A stretch of 64,000 nucleotides of DNA from Tabrizicola sp. (GTDB lineage Bacteria > Pseudomonadota > Alphaproteobacteria > Rhodobacterales > Rhodobacteraceae): NCBI RefSeq assembly GCF_030373185.1, contig NZ_JAUCZH010000001.1, forward strand, positions 1 through 64,000, given 5' to 3'. The notes under the pieces are model-generated. The model was not told where the DNA came from, did not search any database, and saw only the letters and a program-made list of their open reading frames with translations. The stretch's first letter is position 1. Each line of letters starts with the position of its first letter. The position numbers and the translations under genes are program-made. This document shows positions 54,327 to 62,488 of this stretch, piece after piece.

Positions 54327-56153
54327 TCAGTTAAGGAGCCATTGGGCGCGCACGCCCGCTTCATAGCCCATGCGGGCCTCGTTCACTTCGGCGCGGGTCG
54401 ATACTTCCGGCACCGCCACTTCCCACCAATGCCCACCAGCGCCAGTGCCGGGCGCGGGATCGGTGTCGATGACGATCACGGTCGGGATCGTGGCGGTCTT
54501 GGCAGCTTGCACGGCGGCCTCCAGTTCCGCGATCCCGGCGGCTTTCACCACATGCGAGCCCATCGACCGGGCATGGGCCACAAAGTCGATGTTGGCCGGG
54601 TTGACGTGATAGCTGTCGTCCAGAAGGTTGTTGAAGGGCGCGCCGCCGGTTGCCTGTTGCAGCCGGTTGATGCAGCCGTAGCCCCGGTTGTCGGTCAGAA
54701 TGACGGTGAAGGGGATGGCCATCATCACCGCCGTCGCCAATTCGCTGTTGGCCATCATGTAGCTGCCATCACCGACCATGCAGATCACGTCGCGGCCGGG
54801 CTGGGCCATCTTGATGCCCATCGCCCCGGCAATCTCGTATCCCATGCAGGAAAAGCCGTATTCCATGTGATAGCCGCCCTGCGCCGCGCGCCACAGGACA
54901 TGCAGCGCGCCCGGCATGGTGCCGGCGGCGGACATGATCAGGCTTTGCTTGCCCGCGTTGCGCTGGACCGCGCCGATCACCTGCGCGTCGGTCGGCAGTT
55001 CGTTCGATCCGGGGGCTGCGAACAGGCTGTCGGTGGTGGCAAACCACGCATCACGGGCCGCGAAGTCTGGGTCGGCAAAGCGGTGCGCGCCAAGCGCCGC
55101 ACCAAGTTTTTCCAACGCGACTTTCGCATCGGCAACAAGCGGTTGCGCCGCGCGTTTATGGGCGTCAAAGCCGTGGATGTTGATCGACAGAAGCCTGCGG
55201 CCGGGGGCAGAAAACACTGTCCATGACCCGGTGGTAAAATCCTGAAACCTTGTGCCGACCCCGATCACAAGGTCCGCTTCCGCCGCCAGCCTGTTGCCGC
55301 AAGCCGTGCCGGTAACGCCGGGCGAGCCGAAGTGAAGCCGCTCTTCCCAATCCACAGCGCCCTTGCCGGCCTGGGTTTCGACCAAGGGGATGTTGTGGGC
55401 CTTGGCAAAGGTCAGCAGCGTCTGTTCGGCGCCCGCGTAAAGCACCCCGCCACCCGCCACGATCAGCGGGCGTTTCGCGGCGCGGATCGCGGCAATGGCG
55501 GCTTCCAGCTCGCGCTGGTCGGGTTCGGGGCGGCGGATGTGCCAGACGCGGGGCTCGAAGAACTCGACCGGGTAGTCGTAAGCCTCGGCCTGAGTGTCCT
55601 GACAGAATGCAAGGCAGACCGGGCCGCAGTTTGCCGGGTCGGTCATCACCCGCAAGGCGCGGGGCAGGGCGGTCAGGATATGTTCGGGTCGGCTGATCCG
55701 GTCGAAATAGCGCACAACGGGGCGAAAGCAGTCATTGGCCGAAACGGTCGCGTCGTCAAAATCCTCGATCTGTTGCAAGACCGGGTCAGGCGCGCGGCTG
55801 GCGAAGACATCGCCGGGAATGAAGAGAACCGGCAGGCGGTTGACATGGGCCAGGGCGGCGGCGGTGACCATGTTGGTCGCGCCGGGACCGATGGAGGAGG
55901 TGACGGCCATCGCCTTCCGCCGCCCGTTCGCCTTGGCATAGGCGATGGCTGCGTGGGCCATGGTCTGTTCATTCTGGCCGCGCCATGTGGGGATGACGTC
56001 ACGGTGGGCGTGCAGCGCCTCACCAAGGCCCGCCACGTTGCCGTGGCCGAAGATCGCCCAGATGCCTTCGATGAAGCGGCTGCCATCTTCAGCCTGTTGC
56101 ACGGAAAGCCAGCGCACCATGGCTTGCGCCGCTGTCAGCCGGATCGTGGTCAT
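54327..56153 (-). CDS. iolD: 3D-(3,5/4)-trihydroxycyclohexane-1,2-dione hydrolase IolD
   Basis: A 608-aa ThDP-dependent enzyme. The N-terminal pyrimidine domain includes the conserved Glu area, and SSIGPGATNMVTAAALAHVNRLPVL is typical. The ThDP/Mg motif is GDGSYMMANSELATAVMMAIPFTVILTDNRGYGCIN. It opens the inositol ring. ATG 56153 gives MTTIRLTAAQA; the stop of the upstream iolC overlaps by 4 bases. Confidence 0.95.
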   Translation of the reverse strand: MTTIRLTAAQAMVRWLSVQQAEDGSRFIEGIWAIFGHGNVAGLGEALHAHRDVIPTWRGQNEQTMAHAAIAYAKANGRRKAMAVTSSIGPGATNMVTAAALAHVNRLPVLFIPGDVFASRAPDPVLQQIEDFDDATVSANDCFRPVVRYFDRISRPEHILTALPRALRVMTDPANCGPVCLAFCQDTQAEAYDYPVEFFEPRVWHIRRPEPDQRELEAAIAAIRAAKRPLIVAGGGVLYAGAEQTLLTFAKAHNIPLVETQAGKGAVDWEERLHFGSPGVTGTACGNRLAAEADLVIGVGTRFQDFTTGSWTVFSAPGRRLLSINIHGFDAHKRAAQPLVADAKVALEKLGAALGAHRFADPDFAARDAWFATTDSLFAAPGSNELPTDAQVIGAVQRNAGKQSLIMSAAGTMPGALHVLWRAAQGGYHMEYGFSCMGYEIAGAMGIKMAQPGRDVICMVGDGSYMMANSELATAVMMAIPFTVILTDNRGYGCINRLQQATGGAPFNNLLDDSYHVNPANIDFVAHARSMGSHVVKAAGIAELEAAVQAAKTATIPTVIVIDTDPAPGTGAGGHWWEVAVPEVSTRAEVNEARMGYEAGVRAQWLLN

Positions 56154-58081
56154 TTGTCGTCTCCTGTCGCACGCGCCTTGTCCCAGACCGCGCAAAGCCG
56201 GGCGTAGCGGTCGGCCATCATCGCAATGGCCGCATCACCGGTGATCTTGCCCTGCATCCATTCGCGTGCCGCGTCGGCAAAGATCGTGCGGCCGATGGCG
56301 AAGCCCTTGACCAGATCATGCCGGGCCGCCAGTTGCAGCGAGGCGGCAAGGTCGGCTTCGCTGGCGTCAAGGCCAAGAACGACGATCCCGCGCACATGGG
56401 GGTCATTGCCGCTGATCGCGGCGCAGGTGTTTTCCCATGCAACTTCGGTGGCAAAGGGTTCCAGCTTCCACCAATCGGGGTAGATGCCAAGGTCATAAAA
56501 GCGCTGGATGATGGCGGCGCTGGTCTGGTCGTCGGTGGGGCCAACCTTGGAGGGGATGATCTCCAGCAGCATCTCAAGCCGGTTGCGGCGGCAGGCGTGG
56601 AACAGCCGCAAGACGGTATCTTCCTGCTTTGCCTTGGTGTCCGCATCATCTTCGGGGTGGTAGAAGCACAGAACCTTGACCACATGTTCCAACGGCCATT
56701 CCGACAGGCCGCCGAAATCCGGGCCGATCTCTGGCTCCAGCGTCAAGGGGCGCGAGCCGGGCCATTCGACGGGTCGGCCGATCCACAGCCCGGTGCCAGC
56801 AGCGCGGTAAAGCGCGTCGCGGCCAAGTCGGCTGTCACACAGGATGCCATAGCCGGGCTTGCCGCCCGCAACCTGAATCGCCGCGTCAAGGCAAAGCCCC
56901 TTGAACGTGCCGATCTTCTGCGGGGTTGCTCCTTCCATCGCTTCAAGCTGCATCCGGTGGTCGAAGGCAAAGACGCGCATCGTTGACCAGTCCTTGTGGC
57001 GGTTGGTGGCCCAGTGGACCTGCTCCAGCGCCTGATCCTTGCGCAAGGCCGGGGTCACGACGCCGCGCTTGAGGAAGAACTGCAACTCCTCCCAACTGGG
57101 ATAGGCGGGGGTGCAACCGTGGCGGCTGACGGCAAAGGCACCGCAGGCGTTGGCGTATGTCAGCGCGGTGGGCCAGGGTTCGCCGTCAAGCCAGCCTTTC
57201 AAGAGGCCCGACATGAAGCCGTCGCCCGCGCCAAGGACGTTGAACACCTCGATCGGGAAGCCCGGGCCGGTCTGGCCGTCGTCAAGGCTGTCGGGGATGG
57301 CGCCGGTAAAGGCGGCGGCCCCCATCGGGCCGCGCTTGCACACAAGGGTGGCTTTCGACACGGCGCGCACGGCGCGCAGGGCGGCGATGGTGTCGGTGGT
57401 GCCACCGGCGATGTGGAATTCTTCTTCGGTGCCGACGATCAGGTCGAACAGGTGCAGCGTCGCCAAGAGCTTGGCGGTGACGGCGGCACTTTCGATGAAA
57501 CGGCTTTCGCCGTCGCCATGCCCGGCAAGGCCCCAGAGGTTGGGCCGGTAGTCGATATCCAGCGCGGTCTGCGCGCCGTGCTTGCGGGCAAGGGTCAGGG
57601 CCTTCAGCACCGCCGCCTCGGTCCGGGGATGGGAAAGATGGGTGCCGGTGGCCACAACCGCGCGGCTGTCCGCGATCAGGCTTTCGTCGATGTCATCTTC
57701 GCACAGCGCCATGTCGGCGCAGTTTTCGCGGTAAAAGATCAGCGGGAATTGCTTTTCATCGCGGATGCCCAGCAAGACCAGCGCGGTCAGACGTTCGGGA
57801 TCGGTCTTGACGCCGCGCACGTCCACACCTTCGCGCGCCAGTTCTTCGCGGATGAACCGGCCCATGTGTTCGTCACCGACCCGGGTGATCAGGCCGGACT
57901 TCAGCCCCAGCCGCGCGGTGCCTGCCGCCATGTTGGTGGGCGAGCCGCCGATGTATTTCTGGAACGACCCCATGTCTTCCAGCCGACCGCCAACCTGCGC
58001 GCCATAAAGATCAACCGACGCGCGGCCGATCGTGATCACGTCCAGCCGCTTTGTGGCTGTGGTGCTGGCTGGTGCTGTCAT
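56150..58081 (-). CDS. iolC: Fused 5-dehydro-2-deoxygluconokinase IolC with C-terminal DUF2090 domain
   Basis: A 643-aa fusion. The PfkB kinase part (about 10-335) begins RLDVITIGRASVDLYGAQVG and has the anion hole NVLGAGDGFMSGLL. The DUF2090 part (about 345-640) is an aldolase-like TIM barrel. IolC makes DKG-6-phosphate, and a DUF2090/IolJ-like aldolase would cleave it, so the fusion may channel the intermediate. The start follows GGAGGA at 58085-58090. It is the first gene of iolCDEB, behind the operator at 58124. Confidence 0.93.
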   Translation of the reverse strand: MTAPASTTATKRLDVITIGRASVDLYGAQVGGRLEDMGSFQKYIGGSPTNMAAGTARLGLKSGLITRVGDEHMGRFIREELAREGVDVRGVKTDPERLTALVLLGIRDEKQFPLIFYRENCADMALCEDDIDESLIADSRAVVATGTHLSHPRTEAAVLKALTLARKHGAQTALDIDYRPNLWGLAGHGDGESRFIESAAVTAKLLATLHLFDLIVGTEEEFHIAGGTTDTIAALRAVRAVSKATLVCKRGPMGAAAFTGAIPDSLDDGQTGPGFPIEVFNVLGAGDGFMSGLLKGWLDGEPWPTALTYANACGAFAVSRHGCTPAYPSWEELQFFLKRGVVTPALRKDQALEQVHWATNRHKDWSTMRVFAFDHRMQLEAMEGATPQKIGTFKGLCLDAAIQVAGGKPGYGILCDSRLGRDALYRAAGTGLWIGRPVEWPGSRPLTLEPEIGPDFGGLSEWPLEHVVKVLCFYHPEDDADTKAKQEDTVLRLFHACRRNRLEMLLEIIPSKVGPTDDQTSAAIIQRFYDLGIYPDWWKLEPFATEVAWENTCAAISGNDPHVRGIVVLGLDASEADLAASLQLAARHDLVKGFAIGRTIFADAAREWMQGKITGDAAIAMMADRYARLCAVWDKARATGDDK

Positions 58082-58123
58082 CTTGTCCTCCGGCTGCGCG
58101 ATCAGGCGAGTCGATCCTGATTT

Positions 58124-58137
58124 GGAACAAATATTCC
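58124..58137. promoter_or_regulatory. Candidate IolR operator in front of iolC
   Basis: GGAACAAATATTCC fits GGAA-N6-TTCC, the motif reported for the RpiR-type repressor IolR of Sinorhizobium meliloti. It lies 43 bases before the iolC start and 23 bases after the iolR stop. IolR would thus control iolCDEB. Confidence 0.75.
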
Positions 58138-58159
58138 ATTTTGAGCCCGCTGCAAAGCC

Positions 58160-58993
58160 CTAACCTTGCCGCCGGGTGGCGACGGCCACGGCAAGGCTAA
58201 GGGCAAGTGCGGTGGTGGCCGACAGGGACCGGAAGGCGCCAAAGTCCACTTCGGCCACGGTCAGGACCAGATCAGCCTGCCGCAGTATCGGGGTTGCGGG
58301 GGGATCGGTCAGCACGACAACTGGCAGGCCACGCGCCCGCGCCTCGGCGGCAAGGGACAGGGTTTCGCTGGAATAGGGGGCAAAGGTGACCGCCAGCAGC
58401 GCATCCCCCGATCGCATCGCATTGCGTTGATCCAGCCCGCCAATCCCGGCATGCAGCATGGCCGGAATCGCCATCTTTTCGAAGACATAGGCCAGATAGG
58501 CCGCCACCGGAAGCGCCCGACGATAGCCAGCCAGATGGATCACCGAGGCCCGGGACAACGTATCAACCGCCTGATTCAGAGCGGTTTCATCAAGGTCTTG
58601 CGTCAGTTTCTCCAGAGAAAGCCTTCCTGCCTCCACGAATTCTGCCACCAGTGCCGCCGGGCGGTCCGCAGGACCGGATTTCAGGTTCGCAAGCCGGGTA
58701 CCATAGTCGGGCAGGCCCAGCGACAAGGCGTTGCGAAACAGGCGCTGCATTTCGGAATAGCCTGAAAAGCCTAGGATCTGGCAAAAGCGCATGACCGCAG
58801 AGGGCGGCACCCCGGCCCCGGCGGCAATTTCGGCCACGGTGGATACCGCGATACTGTCCAGATGCGCTGACAGGTGGTCCGCGCATTGTTGGAGGCGGCG
58901 GGGCAGGCTGCCCGAAAGATCAGCCAGTCGGGCGCGGAATGCTTCAACCGTGGCCGGAGGGGGTGTGGCATCTGGCAAAGGGTGTCTGGTCAT
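58160..58993 (-). CDS. iolR: RpiR/MurR-family repressor IolR
   Basis: A 277-aa regulator. The N-terminal HTH_6 domain (about 10-85) reads ...VEAFRARLADLSGSLPRRLQQCADHL...AGVPPSAVMRFCQILGFSGYSEMQRLF. A SIS sugar-phosphate-binding domain (about 120-270) follows. The start MTRHPLPD (58993) was chosen over longer frames to 59269. An upstream in-frame ATG at 59026 is possible but falls next to the operator 59032-59045. It probably senses a phosphorylated inositol intermediate. It is encoded directly upstream of iolC. Confidence 0.88.
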   Translation of the reverse strand: MTRHPLPDATPPPATVEAFRARLADLSGSLPRRLQQCADHLSAHLDSIAVSTVAEIAAGAGVPPSAVMRFCQILGFSGYSEMQRLFRNALSLGLPDYGTRLANLKSGPADRPAALVAEFVEAGRLSLEKLTQDLDETALNQAVDTLSRASVIHLAGYRRALPVAAYLAYVFEKMAIPAMLHAGIGGLDQRNAMRSGDALLAVTFAPYSSETLSLAAEARARGLPVVVLTDPPATPILRQADLVLTVAEVDFGAFRSLSATTALALSLAVAVATRRQG

Positions 58994-59031
58994 GATGGCT
59001 CGCTGTTGTTCGATGCCACCTTCCATCAAGC

Positions 59032-59045
59032 GGAATGAAAATTCC
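59032..59045. promoter_or_regulatory. Candidate IolR operator in front of iolR
   Basis: GGAATGAAAATTCC (59032-59045) fits the same GGAA-N6-TTCC pattern as the site at 58124. It lies about 40 bases upstream of the iolR start at 58993, suggesting autoregulation. Confidence 0.7.
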
Positions 59046-59168
59046 ATAACCTTTTTCAGATCCGCAATGATGCCGCTGGCCGCTGGAGCCATTCCGGGCA
59101 TCGCGTCCTGGCAGTTCAATCGGGTCAACATCGGTCCAGCATCATCGGGCAGGCCCGGAACATGAAGA

Positions 59169-59194
59169 AACCCCGCGTCCTGCGACGCGGGGTT
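59169..59194 (-). terminator. Intrinsic terminator of the first LysM-SBP gene
   Basis: AACCCCGCGTC (59169-59179) and GACGCGGGGTT (59184-59194) form an 11-bp stem. Read on the minus strand it is followed by TTTCTTC. It lies 26 bases after the stop of the gene ending at 59220. Confidence 0.75.
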
Positions 59195-59219
59195 CCTGAT
59201 GGCCCGACCAGCGGAAAGG

Positions 59220-60323
59220 TTACTGGCTGAGCTTGTTGTACTCGGCAAGGCCGGTGGCAAGGATGTCATACCATTCGCCGGACTCGCGCATCTCGGTGAT
59301 GCCGCGGTTCAGCATGGCGATGTAGACCCGGCCACGCGGATTGCTTTTCGCGGTGATGAAGTGGTAGCTGATGAAGGTCGCAAGCGCAGGGTTTGCCGAA
59401 ACCTGATCGTTCGCGTTCAGCTCCTTGAAGTTCGACGCCGAGGTTTCGGCTTCGATCGAGTAAAGGTCAACTTCACCTTTCAGCAGCATTTCCGCGCAAT
59501 CAAGCGGTGCCTTCGGGTGGACGTAGGACACCAGCGGCTCCACCAGACCCTGCACTTCAAGGTCGCTGATCGGCCAGGCTTCGGGGCGGCAAACCTTGGC
59601 ACCGGCATAGTCGCTGAAAGCGCGGGCGTTGGCATACTTGCTGTCGGCCAGCGTATTGAACGAATAGGCAGTTTCATAGATTGGCAGCGAGAAGTCGAAT
59701 TCGGTACACATACGGACCGAGAACTCGCCGAGGAGGTCCAGCTTGGTGCAGTCGGGGGCTTCCCAGGCGATCGACACGTCGAAAGCGCCGGTGGGCAGCA
59801 GAACTTCGATATGCGACATCCAGTCGTCAACATAGGACACGTTGTATCCCCGGTCGTTGCCGCCGCGCTGCATCGCCGTTCCGGCCATCCGCACGAAGAT
59901 GCCACCGCCTGTCAGCGTCTCATCCGTGAAGGGCGCCCAGTCGTTTGAGGTCACGAACTTCAGCGGTGGTTCGTAGGAGTTGTTCGTCGTCCGCGCGGCG
60001 GCTTGACGCTGGGTCTCTTGCTCGATGATCGAGTTGAGTTCCGAGTCTGCGGTCAGACGACCGTCTTCGCAGGGCAGGACCAGTTGCAGACCCGCCGGCA
60101 GGTTGTTCGGGTTCGCGGCCAGCGCATCGCGGTTGGCGTTGAAGATCATCTGGTAGTCGTATGACCCGTAAGCTGCCTGCGCGATCGTGCCAAGCGTGTC
60201 GCCTGACTTCACGGTATAGGTGGTGCAGGCTTCCTGCGCAGACGCAATGGCCGGCAGGGCAACAAGCATCGCCGACAGGGCTGTCGAGCGGTATTTGTCA
60301 GATATAATCTTCATGTATGTCAT
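59220..60323 (-). CDS. Secreted LysM plus type 2 solute-binding-domain protein (copy 1)
   Basis: A 367-aa protein. The signal peptide ends ALPAIASA|Q. A LysM domain (about 34-85, TYTVKSGDTLGTIAQAAYG...) is flanked by Cys33 and Cys85. A long helical linker follows, then an SBP_bac_3-like domain (about 120-365) with NDWAPFTDETLTGGGIF, CRPEAWPI and KSNPRGRVYIAML. ATG 60323 has a GAAGGA box. LysM should bind peptidoglycan, so a periplasmic sensor or scaffold is more likely than transport, since no permease or ATPase is adjacent. A second copy lies at 60961. Confidence 0.8.
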   Translation of the reverse strand: MTYMKIISDKYRSTALSAMLVALPAIASAQEACTTYTVKSGDTLGTIAQAAYGSYDYQMIFNANRDALAANPNNLPAGLQLVLPCEDGRLTADSELNSIIEQETQRQAAARTTNNSYEPPLKFVTSNDWAPFTDETLTGGGIFVRMAGTAMQRGGNDRGYNVSYVDDWMSHIEVLLPTGAFDVSIAWEAPDCTKLDLLGEFSVRMCTEFDFSLPIYETAYSFNTLADSKYANARAFSDYAGAKVCRPEAWPISDLEVQGLVEPLVSYVHPKAPLDCAEMLLKGEVDLYSIEAETSASNFKELNANDQVSANPALATFISYHFITAKSNPRGRVYIAMLNRGITEMRESGEWYDILATGLAEYNKLSQ

Positions 60324-60912
60324 GTCCTTCTGACGACTGTTTCTACCGGCAGTCATGATTACGTTTCCGAAACAATGTGCCTTCTGGACACAAGAAGACG
60401 GTCGGAAGTGGCACGAATAAGGCAATTCGAAGGATTCTCCGTTGCAAATCGCCTTTGAGTGGAAATGTGAACGCATTGTGGAAACAAACACTGGCATCTT
60501 GTCCTGGGGTTTTTTCCAGCGACCGCAGATCGGAAATGCATCGTCCGAAAATTTCCGGCCTGAATTGGCGCTGACCTGGCGAATTGGAGTGGGTCAGGCC
60601 ATGCGGCGCGCCATTTTTGGTCTGCCTGGCCTTGCTTCTGGCCCTGCAACGGCGGATGGGCAGTGTTTTCTGCGCTGCGCCGGATCCGGGCATTCTGGCG
60701 ACACCTTGTTTACTGTTCCGCAATAATCCTTCCCGTGCAGGTTGCTTTCGGCGGTCATGAAGTAACTAAGATGCGTGCTGTTCGTCTTGTCGCGCTCAGC
60801 CGCCAGAATGCCATTTGCTTGGCCGTCGTACCCCTGCGAACTGCATGTCCCATGCGCCGCAGAACCGAAAGCTGGCACCGGCGGCTCTGCCCGGCAGGTG
60901 TCCCGGCAAATG
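60324..60912. other. 589-base spacer between the two LysM-SBP genes
   Basis: No convincing gene. AT content is higher than nearby between about 60330 and 60500, which probably contains the promoter for copy 1. GTTTCCGAAAC (60363-60373), a short palindrome 40 bases before the start, is a possible site. A forward frame at 60663-60959 runs through the terminator of copy 2 and is not supported. Confidence 0.5.
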
Positions 60913-60938
60913 AAAAAGGACCGGCTGCCAGCCGGTCC
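60913..60938 (-). terminator. Intrinsic terminator of the second LysM-SBP gene
   Basis: GGACCGGCT (60918-60926) and AGCCGGTCC (60930-60938) form a 9-bp stem, loop GCC. On the minus strand the run TTTTT (60913-60917 in complement) follows. It is placed 22 bases after the stop at 60961. Confidence 0.88.
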
Positions 60939-60960
60939 CGCATCATGGAATTGCAATAGG

Positions 60961-62181
60961 TTACTGTCGCTTGTTGGTCTGTGAAAGCGCGGTAGAAACG
61001 ATTTCATACCATTCGCCGGACTCGTACATCTCGACCAAGCCGCCGTCGAGTTGCTGAATCATCTCGACCGCGCGCGGGTTCGACTTGTGGGCGATGACAT
61101 GCAGGCTTAGCAGCGTCGTAAGATGAGGATTTTGCAGAAAATCGCCAGTCATCCCCAGCGAGGCGATGGCTGAATCCCCGACCTCGGCATCGATCGACAC
61201 CAGATCCACCTTCCCGGTCGCCAGCGCTTCGAAGCAGTCCGTCGTCTCCAGAGGGCGCAGAAGTTCGATGCGCGGAACGCTTAGGCCGACCGCATCAAGG
61301 ACGCCTGTCGTATAGCCTTCCGGACGGCAGATGCGCTTGCCCTCAAACAGCGCGAAGTTGGTGGCTGACACCAGTTCGCTGTCGGCGCGCGCGAAAAAGC
61401 CGTCGACGATCTCATAATAGGGGGCCGAGAACTCGAAGTTCTCGCAGCGGGTCAGATCGCCTGCCGACAAGGTGGCAGGGACATCGCAATCAGGGCGCAC
61501 CCAGGGAAAGCTGAGATCATAGGCCTGTGCGGGAAGCAGCGCATCGATATGGGCTTGCCAATCGCTGATGAAGGTCAGGTTGTAGGGAATGGCGGGATCG
61601 GCCCGAAAGATCGCCATCTCGACGATCTGGGTGAACATGCCGCCGCCTGGCAGCATCTCGTCGACAAAAGGCGCGTAACCGTTGCCGGTCAGCATTCGGA
61701 CGGGAGCAGCCTGAGCTGCGACGGGTTCTGGAGCCGATGCAGCGACGGGCGCTTCGGCAGCTGCCTCGACCACCGTTGCGTCTGTCCCGGTGGCAGATGC
61801 CTGACCAGCCGCGACAACCGGCAGGTCCGGCACCACTTCGACCGGCTGCTTTGCAGGATCAATAACTCCGGTTGCAAGTTCGACGCCCGGTTGGATGGCT
61901 GCAACAGGGGCCGCACTAGCCTCGGTGTTGCGCGGATCGCATGGAATGACCAGCGAGGCACCAATCTCGATCAGGTCCGCCTTGGCACCGATAGTCGCGA
62001 CGTTGGCCTGATAGATCACCCGGAACATGTCGGAATCGCCGTAGGCGCTTCGGGCGATGTAGCGCAGGTTGTCTCCGGCTGCGACGACATAGGTTGTGCA
62101 GGCCTCTTGTGCTTGCGCACCGGTCCCTGCAAGCAAAGTGGCCGTGCAGCCAATGCAGAGTGCCCTCGCCGAAGTCATCAT
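60961..62181 (-). CDS. Secreted LysM plus type 2 solute-binding-domain protein (copy 2)
   Basis: A 406-aa protein. The signal peptide MMTSARALCIGCTATLLAGTGAQA is cleaved before QEACTTY. LysM is at about 28-81 between Cys28 and Cys81. An Ala/Pro/Val-rich linker (85-160) follows, then the SBP domain (about 161-400) with NGYAPFVDEMLPGGGMF, CRPEGYTT and HKSNPRAVEMI. ATG 62181 was chosen for the AGGAG box 8 bases upstream; the frame is open 50 codons further. It is a clear paralogue of copy 1, sharing ESGEWYxI near the C-terminus. A neighbouring membrane Ser/Thr kinase may read its state. Confidence 0.8.
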   Translation of the reverse strand: MMTSARALCIGCTATLLAGTGAQAQEACTTYVVAAGDNLRYIARSAYGDSDMFRVIYQANVATIGAKADLIEIGASLVIPCDPRNTEASAAPVAAIQPGVELATGVIDPAKQPVEVVPDLPVVAAGQASATGTDATVVEAAAEAPVAASAPEPVAAQAAPVRMLTGNGYAPFVDEMLPGGGMFTQIVEMAIFRADPAIPYNLTFISDWQAHIDALLPAQAYDLSFPWVRPDCDVPATLSAGDLTRCENFEFSAPYYEIVDGFFARADSELVSATNFALFEGKRICRPEGYTTGVLDAVGLSVPRIELLRPLETTDCFEALATGKVDLVSIDAEVGDSAIASLGMTGDFLQNPHLTTLLSLHVIAHKSNPRAVEMIQQLDGGLVEMYESGEWYEIVSTALSQTNKRQ

Positions 62182-62484
62182 AGCTATGCTCCTGTATGCC
62201 GCAGTCATGCGCATCATGCCCGGCGCGCGACCGGTGCGCTGGCCTTGATGCCCTATCCTCGGTTTCGTTTTCATGCTGGTTTCATTGTCTCGGCTGGGAC
62301 GGACGCGCATCACGCCCCGTCTGCCGGGCAACAGCCTTGCCCAGCGCGTCGATCAGCGGGTCCAACCGGGCTGGAAGGACATGGGCCAAAGCGCCGGATG
62401 CCGCTGGCTGCGGGGAGGCCGCAGCTGTGCTTGCGGCGCGCTCGGCCTTCGTCATCCCGTTGATTGCCTTATGCACGCTACGCC
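62182..62484. other. 302-base spacer between the kinase and the LysM-SBP copy 2
   Basis: It contains most of a 68-codon minus-strand frame (62282-62488). The rest has only the AGGAG box and probable leader of copy 2. No terminator is visible between the kinase and this gene, so the two could be one transcript. Confidence 0.45.
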
Positions 62485-62488
62485 TCAC
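62282..62488 (-). CDS. Possible 68-aa ORF coupled to the kinase gene
   Basis: A GTG start at 62488 overlaps the kinase TGA by 4 bases (GTGA). The frame gives RRSVHKAINGMTKAERAAS..., an Ala/Pro/Arg-rich peptide without a membrane helix or family match. The coupling is typical of real operon genes, but the composition fits random high-GC sequence, so this is tentative. Confidence 0.3.
   Translation of the reverse strand: MRRSVHKAINGMTKAERAASTAAASPQPAASGALAHVLPARLDPLIDALGKAVARQTGRDARPSQPRQ

Noticed and set aside
60663-60959. A 98-codon plus-strand frame in the spacer between the LysM-SBP genes
   Set aside because: It runs through the intrinsic terminator of copy 2, lacks a ribosome binding site and has random-like composition.
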